Shown piece by piece: positions 62,330 to 64,000 of a stretch of DNA of 64,000 nucleotides. A program made the position numbers and the translations under genes. Every line of letters starts with the position of its first letter. The stretch's first letter is position 1. Location of the stretch: positions 124,001-188,000 of the forward strand of contig JAUWAU010000011.1 in assembly GCA_030601885.1 (NCBI GenBank), in the 5' to 3' direction. Source of the stretch: Armatimonadota bacterium (GTDB taxonomy: Bacteria > Armatimonadota > Zipacnadia > JAUWAU01). The notes under the pieces were generated by a model. It saw nothing but the letters and a program-made list of their open reading frames with translations, was not told where the DNA came from and did not search any database.

Positions 62330-63267
62330 GGGGCGGGCTCCTCGAGGATCCAGTCGTGAACCAGCGCGCCAATGGCCGCCAGTTTCTCCTGCTCCACGTT
62401 GGCGATGTCGTCTTCGGGCTGATGTAGTTGGGGTGCGGGGCCGTACTCGATCCACGCGGTGGGGATGCCGCGGTCCTCGAACGCCATTTCTTCGCTCCAG
62501 CGCTTCGCCGCGATGAGCTTGGGCTGCATGCCGCGCCGGCGGGCCAGCGTCTGCAGGTGCTTGGCGAGGCCGGCGGGCGTGTCCTCGATGTGCATGACCT
62601 TCAGAGTCGGTCCGGCGCCGATCTTATCGAGCCAGCAGGCGGCACGGATCTTCTCGATCGCCTCGGGCTCGAGGGCTTCGATGAATTGGAGGGAGCCGAA
62701 GCCGTGTACGTCGTAGTCCTCCAGCGTCTCCTCGGACTTGAAGACGGCGAAACGCACCGATCGAGGCGGCTCGGCGTCGGCCAGGATCTCTGCCAGCTCA
62801 AGTATGGCCGCAACGCCGGAAGCGTCGTCATTGGCCCCGGGGCTGTTGGGGACAGTGTCCAGGTGTGCCGCCAGGACGATCTCCTCGTCGCTCCTGCCGG
62901 CCCTTGTCGCCGTGATGTTGGCCAGGATCTTGCCGTTGGGCAACTCGTACCGTATCTTCCGGGCATTATCGTAGCCGGCTGCCTGGAGAGCTTCCAGCAC
63001 GTAGTCGCATCCCTGCTCGAGCACGTCGCTTCCTGCAGGGCGCGGTCCCAGCTCCTCGGAGAGGAACCGGATGTGCCGCATGGCGACGTCACCGGTGAAG
63101 GCCGATGGGGTGTGAGGGGAAGGCTCGGTTGGTTGCCCCGTGCCCTCAGTGGCCTCTGCGACGGTGGTCTGCGGGGTTCCCTCAAGGGTATTGACCGGCC
63201 TACACGCGGCCAGGAGGAGCGTCAAAATCAGAGCCAGCGCAGCAAGAGCCTCCCGAAGTCGTCTCAT
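62326..63267 (-). CDS. M28-family metallopeptidase lipoprotein
   Basis: A 313-residue exported aminopeptidase-type protein. ATG 63267 has GGAGG six bases upstream and opens a lipoprotein signal (MRRLREALAALALILTLLLAAC, Cys22). The M28 zinc set is visible: AAHLDTV, PGANDDASGVAAI, FKSEETLED (Glu pair), WLDKIGAGP and LHQPEDDIA (His). Such enzymes release amino acids from peptides outside the inner membrane. Its 5' end overlaps the end of the methyltransferase gene by 68 bases and its stop overlaps the flavoprotein start, so three genes form one operon. Confidence 0.88.
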   Translation of the reverse strand: MRRLREALAALALILTLLLAACRPVNTLEGTPQTTVAEATEGTGQPTEPSPHTPSAFTGDVAMRHIRFLSEELGPRPAGSDVLEQGCDYVLEALQAAGYDNARKIRYELPNGKILANITATRAGRSDEEIVLAAHLDTVPNSPGANDDASGVAAILELAEILADAEPPRSVRFAVFKSEETLEDYDVHGFGSLQFIEALEPEAIEKIRAACWLDKIGAGPTLKVMHIEDTPAGLAKHLQTLARRRGMQPKLIAAKRWSEEMAFEDRGIPTAWIEYGPAPQLHQPEDDIANVEQEKLAAIGALVHDWILEEPAP

Positions 63268-64000
63268 CACATGCCTCCGTGTCCCCCGCCGACGGCGCAC
63301 ACTCAGGCGGAGCACAGCACACCGTTCCGCCGGCCGAAGGGACCTCAGTGCTCGGCCCGCACTCGCACGCGTTTGCCCCCGCTCGCCGGATTCCGACATA
63401 GGGGAGGGGTCTGTGGCCCGGCCGTGGCTTGGTCGCCACCACCGTGTCGGCGAAAAACTCCACGCCGTCAACCTCGCGCCACGGTAGCTCGCTGATTGTC
63501 CGGACATCAGCAAAGCCCAGCTTCGTCAGCATGTGCAGCAACTCGTCGCGCCGCAGGGCTCCTCCCACGCATTCGCCCTTCAGGCGCGGATTGAACTTGA
63601 TGTGGTCCGGAACGTCGGCGCCCGCGGTGATGTCGGAGATGACCATGCGACCGCCAGGCTTCAAGACTCGTAGTACCTCGCCGAACACCTTGAGCTTCTG
63701 GGGCGAGAGGTTGATGACGCAGTTCGAGATCACGACGTCGGCGAGATCGTCTCGCAGTGGCAGGCTCTCCAGATACCCATCCACGAACCGCACGTTGTCG
63801 TAGCCGAGGTTGGCCGCTACCTGGGGGCGCGCATCGTTGGCGAGCGCCAGCATCTCCGGCGTCATATCGATGCCGATGACGCGCCCGCTTGCAGCCACCA
63901 TCTTCGCGGCTGCGAAGCACTCGATCCCGCCGCCCGAACCCAGGTCAACCACGGTCTCACCCTCGGTCACGTCTGCCGCGAACACCGGGCTCCCGCACCC
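63200..64000 (-). CDS. arsM: ArsM-like arsenite methyltransferase with Cys-rich tail (5' end beyond window)
   Basis: A class I SAM methyltransferase, truncated at the window edge (upstream codons continue the conserved GCGSP-type segment). Motifs: VVDLGSGGGIECFAAA (SAM binding), GIDMTPEML, and the ArsM hallmark SNCVINLSPQKLKVF with its Cys, then RVLKPGGRMVISDI and GECVGGALRRDELLHM (second Cys). In ArsM these Cys bind arsenite for methylation. Unusually, the last 60 residues hold eight Cys including CEC, CC and CC pairs. The stop at 63200 lies within the M28 gene's 5' region. Confidence 0.85.
   Translation of the reverse strand, partial: GCGSPVFAADVTEGETVVDLGSGGGIECFAAAKMVAASGRVIGIDMTPEMLALANDARPQVAANLGYDNVRFVDGYLESLPLRDDLADVVISNCVINLSPQKLKVFGEVLRVLKPGGRMVISDITAGADVPDHIKFNPRLKGECVGGALRRDELLHMLTKLGFADVRTISELPWREVDGVEFFADTVVATKPRPGHRPLPYVGIRRAGANACECGPSTEVPSAGGTVCCAPPECAPSAGDTEACDETTSGGSCCAGSDFDAPPGRV

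Overview
The window comes from a GC-rich, Gram-negative-type bacterium. Many genes encode Sec signal peptides or lipoprotein signals. Several products belong to families common in poorly cultured phyla (Armatimonadota, Hydrogenedentota, Latescibacterota, Planctomycetota and similar): glycoside-hydrolase-like proteins with beta-galactosidase-trimerisation modules, FG-GAP repeat proteins, LarA-like proteins, and secreted proteins ending in FlgD-type Ig domains. The sequence alone does not fix the phylum. No rRNA, tRNA, prophage or CRISPR array was seen.

Layout. 1-8.6 kb is housekeeping: rpsE, then secD-secF behind a strong sigma70-type promoter, an overlapping CDF transporter / Lrp regulator / aminotransferase operon, and an NADP isocitrate dehydrogenase with an unusual four-cysteine insertion. 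8.7-17 kb (minus strand) holds a FecR-barrel protein coupled to a CHASE2 adenylate cyclase, a PPC-type lipoprotein, and a seven-bladed propeller/FlgD secreted protein. The last two each sit behind a near-identical 125-nt leader element. 17-42 kb is a catabolic and secreted region: a HAD phosphatase, a GH67-like protein, a sugar-phosphate isomerase-like protein, three large glycoside-hydrolase-like proteins, two FG-GAP proteins, an M20 amidohydrolase, two amidohydrolase-2 proteins and an esterase, with a HicAB toxin-antitoxin pair and a decayed DUF433 module among them. 42-55 kb contains an MshEN-domain protein, a PIN toxin paired with a zinc-ribbon/HTH protein, three tandem paralogues of the propeller/FlgD family (one broken by an in-frame TGA), a CARDB/zinc-ribbon membrane protein and a LarA-like protein. 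55-64 kb holds DUF547, three glycosyltransferases, two small secreted paralogues, a NapH-like iron-sulfur membrane protein, a CoA-disulfide-reductase-like flavoprotein, an M28 peptidase lipoprotein and an ArsM-type methyltransferase cut by the window end.

How the genes may work together. The 17-42 kb block reads as a scavenging locus: exported glycoside-hydrolase-like and esterase proteins act outside the cytoplasm and small-molecule enzymes process the products, with no obvious importer. The 55-64 kb block resembles arsenic methylation/arsenosugar neighbourhoods (ArsM, TIGR04282-type glycosyltransferase, DUF547, flavoprotein), but the key radical-SAM gene is not in view. The four propeller/FlgD paralogues and their two kinds of conserved upstream element are the most promising undescribed material: a secreted family that is duplicating and recombining, apparently with its own cis-regulation.
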